DNA from: Leptolyngbyaceae cyanobacterium M65_K2018_010
GTDB lineage: Bacteria > Cyanobacteriota > Cyanobacteriia > Phormidesmidales > Phormidesmidaceae
Length of the DNA: 8,617 nt
Assembly: GCA_015295885.1 (NCBI GenBank)
Contig: DVEE01000335.1
Span: 1 to 8,617, forward strand
Direction of reading: 5' to 3'
Shown: positions 5,323 through 8,617 of the stretch, in pieces
Layout: each line of letters starts with the position of its first letter
Numbering within the stretch: the stretch's first letter is position 1
The notes under the pieces: generated by a model
The model's input: only the letters and a program-made list of their open reading frames with translations
Told to the model about the DNA's origin: nothing
The model's database searches: none
Translations under genes and position numbers: made by a program

Positions 5323-8300
5323 CTAGTCTCCCGCGGGTTCGCCAGCGCAGGTTAACCCCGGCATCCAGGCCTGGCCCGTTGGGCCTACCGCCTGGGCCAC
5401 CAGCCTAACTTGCCCATCGTCGCCCCTGACCAGGGCTTGGGCTTCTGGCAACGGGCGCGGGGCCGGGGGAGCCGCCGCTGAAGCCGCACCAGGCCCACTC
5501 TCACCGGCGGAGAGGGCCAGCCAATCAATCAGAAGTTGACGGCTACCCAGGCTATCCGTGGGGCTAGGGGGCAACCCACCGCGCCCGGTCACCACCAGGC
5601 TGCCAATTTCCTGGGCCACCGCCCCCCCGGAAGAGCAGCCCTGGGCGATCAAGCGAGAGGCATCAACCACATTTTCGGGCAGGGCCATAATCCCCTGGCT
5701 GGGGTCAATATCCGGCGATTGAATCACCACCTGACCCTGCAGGTCGGGGTTACCCCGGGAGATGGCGGTAATGTCGCTGGTGGGCAGGTTAGCCGGATCG
5801 AGCAAAACCGGGTCGCTGGTGCCCAGCAGGCTCTCTAGCTCGGCCCGGCTGCGGGGAGTCAGACCAAAGATACCCTGGGCCGTAATTAACACGCTACCCC
5901 CGGCCCCTGCAAAGGCGTTGGCAGTAATGTCGTTGTTGCCGTTGGGCTGGGCCACCAGGTAGGTGGTGCGGATGTCGATGTTGCCCCCATCGCCCCCGGC
6001 CAGGGCCGTACCAGCGGTGGTGGAAATGCGGCTGTTGTTGAGCAGGATAATCACATCGTTGAGGGTGAGGGTGATATTGCCCCCGGCACTGCTAAGGGTC
6101 TCAGCGGAAATCAAGCCGCGATTGAGGGTGAGGATGCCACCCTGGATGACGATATTGCCCGCCTGGCCAGAGCCAGCACTGGCTACCGAAATTTGCGCTC
6201 CATCCACAATGGCAATGCGAGCTGGGTCGATCAAAATGCTGCCGCCATTGCCAGTGGAGCCAGGGGCGGTATTGGCAAAAACGCCCGAGTTATTGCCTGA
6301 AAGCGTCAAATCATTAACGACATTCAGAACAATATCTCCCGCCTGCCCGACTCCTTGGGTAGTAGCCTCCAAACGGGCTCCATTGGTGACTAAGAGCCTT
6401 GGCGTAGTAATCGTTAGGGTTCCTCCAGTTCCCGTTGCCTGCTCCAGGGTTTCCACACTGGCACTGCTAATTCGATCCTCTTGGCCCACATTAGCGAAGG
6501 AGGCCAACCCATCAAAACTAGCCAAACTACTAGCGGTAATGGTGATATTACCGGCATTACCCGATTGACTGCTGGCACTGATGGTGCCCCCGTTGGTGAC
6601 CTCAAGCAAATTAGTTCGCAGGATAATATCACCGCCGTTGCCCTCTGAACCAGGGGTCATTTCGCTAAAAATGCCACTCGGAAAGGTAGGCTTTTGGTCG
6701 GGTCTAGGCTCGGCAAATTGCTCAAAAAACAGCGCCCCGTTGATGGTAATGGCATCGGCCTGAATGGCGATGGAGCCAGCGTTGCCAATACCATCCGAAC
6801 TTGTCCGGATTTGACCGGAGTTACGAATGGTTAGCGTATCGGTTGCAATGGATATGAGGCCTCCATTTCCCTCTGCCCCTGGCCCCACCGCACTAAAAAT
6901 ACTGCTACTGCTCTGGAGTATAGGCTGGCCATCGGCTCCAATCTCGACTCTGACTCCATCTAATTCCAGGTTTTTGGCCACGATAGTGACTTCTCCGGCA
7001 TTCCCCTCTCCTAGGGTAAAGGTGCCAATCTGGGATCCCTGGAGAAGGCGTAGGGTATTTGCAGTGACCGTAACCGTGCCAACGTTACCCAGGTTCGCGT
7101 CAGGGTCAATCACTTCCGGTGAACGAAAGTTATTCATGAAACTTTCATTCAGGGTAATTGCATCGGCCGTGACAATGGTATTCCCCGAATCGCCGTTGCC
7201 ACTGGTACTTGAACCGATACTAGACAACTGGGTTTCTAGATTGTTGGCAGTAATCTGAACATCTCCAGCTTTACCGGAGCCGACTAAAGCAAAGAAGTCA
7301 GTAAACACATCTCCCCCCAGAAAAATATTGGGGGCTGACAAGATGACATTTCCTCCCGTTCCTGCAACCGAGACACTGGCGATAAAACTCAGGCCATCAG
7401 GGCCAAACTCCTGATTGATACCGGACTGACTCAGCAGGGTAATAGCACCACCCGGATCTCCCAAGGATAGGATACTGGAAATGTAAGGCAGAACAATTTC
7501 GCCCCTAGCATCGAGGGTGATATCACTGCCAGGGCCTAGGGTAAAGTCAAAGGCATCTTCAATGACGGGGGTTTCCAGGATACCGGCGGGTAGAGACAGA
7601 TTGGGGAGGTATTGATTGGTGATCAATACCCGCCCACCCGGAGCTTCCATAAAAACCGATCCAATCACGATGTTAGAGCCGCTAGCTCCAGATGTAGTTG
7701 GCGTGGCTGCGTCGGGTGGCTCTATGACCAAACCAATAGGCAGCCCCGCCGAGGGTGCCTGGGTCCAGTCAATGCCTGCTCTCACATCTAGGGTAGGCTG
7801 TTGGCTGCCGTCTATAACGACCGTCGTACCGTTGGAAAGGGGCACGGAACTCAGAATGCTATAGGGAGTTTGAGTACCGGCAATGAAGGTAAAATTATTG
7901 GGATTAATGGTTGTTTCCACCGGCCCAACGCCGGTAATGACCACTTCTCCAAGGCTCACGCTCCCACCCGCCAGAATGTGCAGGGAGGCGCCCAGGTAGT
8001 CACCGAGGATAACATCCCCTAGGGAAAGAATGATGGGATCATCGATGCTCACCAGATCGCCGACTAAGCCATCTAGGGTTTGCACGGCGAATTGCCCACC
8101 CGCACTAAAGTGGGCATCGCCGATGACAGGATTGTTGGATCGAAGCACCAAGCTGCCCCCAGCGGCAATTTGACTAGCGGGGTGATTGAGGGCATAGATG
8201 TCGAGGGTCTGGTTGCCTTGTAGCGTCAGTTGATTGCCTGCGATCGCCTGAAATGGTGCAGTTTGGGAATCTCGAATGGACAGGGTATCGGCAGCGAGTA

Positions 8301-8617
8301 AGGTGAGATTGCCGCCTGCCTGTAGTGTTCCTTGTACATTCAAGGTATCGCCGGATAATACAAGGTCTTGGCCTGTACTCAGGTTGGCCTCGCTAGTCAG
8401 GTTCCCCGTTGAGGGCAACCAAGCAGTCAACCCGAGGGGAGTGCCAAGGGTCAGTAAGGGCGGGGCGGCTGGGTCAGCGACTCCAAAGGTATACCCACTG
8501 TCAAAATTAACTCCAGTGGTTGTACTGGCCACAAACGAGCCACGAATATCCAGTTGAGCCTCGGGGCCAAAATAAACTCCATTGGGGTTAATGAGCACCA
8601 GACTAGCTGATCCCAGC
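5323..8617 (-). CDS. TpsA exoprotein, filamentous-haemagglutinin-type, N-terminus outside window
   Basis: A large secreted surface beta-helix protein, the substrate of the adjacent TpsB. The frame stays open to the right edge, reading LGSASLVLINPNGVYFG, so the first visible GTG (8596-8598) is internal. LINPNGVYFG and DIRGSFVAST are the end of the TPS secretion domain (haemagglutination-activity fold). The signal peptide and the first part of that domain are missing. Numbering from the 8598 codon, residues 90-220 hold further short beta repeats. About 413-907 carries fifteen G-x-G/A-G repeats (GNGG/GNAG, then alternating hydrophobics), as in right-handed parallel beta-helices. Residues 941-992 form a C-terminal block common in cyanobacterial TpsA proteins (SDITAISRGN, DIDPSQGI, LPENVVDASRLIAQGC), followed by a Pro/Ala-rich stretch and the end WMPGLTC. 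Only two cysteines are visible, C988 and C1084. The gene is first in the visible operon. The ligand or function (adhesion, matrix, competition) cannot be read from the sequence. Confidence 0.95.
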   Translation of the reverse strand, partial: LGSASLVLINPNGVYFGPEAQLDIRGSFVASTTTGVNFDSGYTFGVADPAAPPLLTLGTPLGLTAWLPSTGNLTSEANLSTGQDLVLSGDTLNVQGTLQAGGNLTLLAADTLSIRDSQTAPFQAIAGNQLTLQGNQTLDIYALNHPASQIAAGGSLVLRSNNPVIGDAHFSAGGQFAVQTLDGLVGDLVSIDDPIILSLGDVILGDYLGASLHILAGGSVSLGEVVITGVGPVETTINPNNFTFIAGTQTPYSILSSVPLSNGTTVVIDGSQQPTLDVRAGIDWTQAPSAGLPIGLVIEPPDAATPTTSGASGSNIVIGSVFMEAPGGRVLITNQYLPNLSLPAGILETPVIEDAFDFTLGPGSDITLDARGEIVLPYISSILSLGDPGGAITLLSQSGINQEFGPDGLSFIASVSVAGTGGNVILSAPNIFLGGDVFTDFFALVGSGKAGDVQITANNLETQLSSIGSSTSGNGDSGNTIVTADAITLNESFMNNFRSPEVIDPDANLGNVGTVTVTANTLRLLQGSQIGTFTLGEGNAGEVTIVAKNLELDGVRVEIGADGQPILQSSSSIFSAVGPGAEGNGGLISIATDTLTIRNSGQIRTSSDGIGNAGSIAIQADAITINGALFFEQFAEPRPDQKPTFPSGIFSEMTPGSEGNGGDIILRTNLLEVTNGGTISASSQSGNAGNITITASSLASFDGLASFANVGQEDRISSASVETLEQATGTGGTLTITTPRLLVTNGARLEATTQGVGQAGDIVLNVVNDLTLSGNNSGVFANTAPGSTGNGGSILIDPARIAIVDGAQISVASAGSGQAGNIVIQGGILTLNRGLISAETLSSAGGNITLTLNDVIILLNNSRISTTAGTALAGGDGGNIDIRTTYLVAQPNGNNDITANAFAGAGGSVLITAQGIFGLTPRSRAELESLLGTSDPVLLDPANLPTSDITAISRGNPDLQGQVVIQSPDIDPSQGIMALPENVVDASRLIAQGCSSGGAVAQEIGSLVVTGRGGLPPSPTDSLGSRQLLIDWLALSAGESGPGAASAAAPPAPRPLPEAQALVRGDDGQVRLVAQAVGPTGQAWMPGLTCAGEPAGD
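5328..5332 (-). promoter_or_regulatory. Shine-Dalgarno of tpsB inside the tpsA 3' end
   Basis: On the - strand GGGAG is followed seven bases later by the tpsB ATG (5318-5320). The site lies within the last codons of the exoprotein gene, whose TAG stop (5323-5325) sits between the site and the start. The arrangement supports translational coupling of exoprotein and transporter. Confidence 0.65.
8240..8247. repeat. HIP1 octamer GCGATCGC
   Basis: Perfect HIP1 copy in the exoprotein gene. With the other three, four copies occur in 8.6 kb, where about 0.13 would be expected in random equal-base sequence. None lies in the DUF559 module. Confidence 0.85.

Noticed and set aside
5963..6568. 201-residue open frame on the + strand opposite the exoprotein gene
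   Set aside because: It is the antisense of the repetitive beta-helix coding sequence, which lacks stops because of its codon pattern. Its low-complexity Pro/Val/Leu-rich translation matches no known family and it has no credible start signal.
8596..8598. GTG as the start of the exoprotein
   Set aside because: The frame continues upstream in the conserved TPS-domain sequence (LGSASLVLINPNG) to the window edge, so this codon is an internal valine.

Overview
The window looks like chromosomal DNA from a moderately GC-rich cyanobacterium, probably a filamentous or Leptolyngbya-like lineage (inference). Two things support this. There are four perfect copies of the HIP1 octamer GCGATCGC, which is hugely over-represented in many cyanobacterial genomes. 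The two-partner secretion exoprotein, its transporter and the TPR-CHAT protein are also of recognisably cyanobacterial type.

Layout. About 1-682 holds a small accessory module on the + strand: a 177-residue DUF559 (Vsr-like fold) endonuclease gene bracketed by two identical 104-bp structured repeats. The first repeat (14-117) lies just upstream of the gene. The second (551-654) lies inside its 3' end and is translated into a proline-rich tail. A fragment of a further repeat sits at the left window edge. From 683 to 852 is a short convergent intergenic region with weak hairpins. From 853 to the right edge, a three-gene operon runs leftward on the - strand: a partial TpsA-type secreted beta-helix exoprotein (5323-8617, N-terminus outside the window), its TpsB outer-membrane transporter (3449-5320), and a signal-peptide-bearing TPR-CHAT putative cysteine protease (853-3435).

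How the genes work together. TpsA would cross the inner membrane by Sec. Its N-terminal TPS domain would be recognised by the POTRA domains of TpsB, and the long glycine-rich beta-helix would be threaded through the TpsB barrel to the cell surface. The CHAT protein follows TpsB after 13 bases, and its Shine-Dalgarno begins on the last base of the tpsB stop codon. It appears to be exported and keeps its His/Cys dyad, so a role in processing, quality control or regulation of the exoprotein is plausible but unproven. The operon promoter must lie beyond the right edge.

The most interesting part is the left end. The repeat can fold into a cloverleaf-like structure, is perfectly duplicated around a nuclease gene of clearly lower GC, and is co-opted as coding sequence. 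It resembles a REP-element/RAYT arrangement, but with a DUF559 nuclease in place of the transposase.
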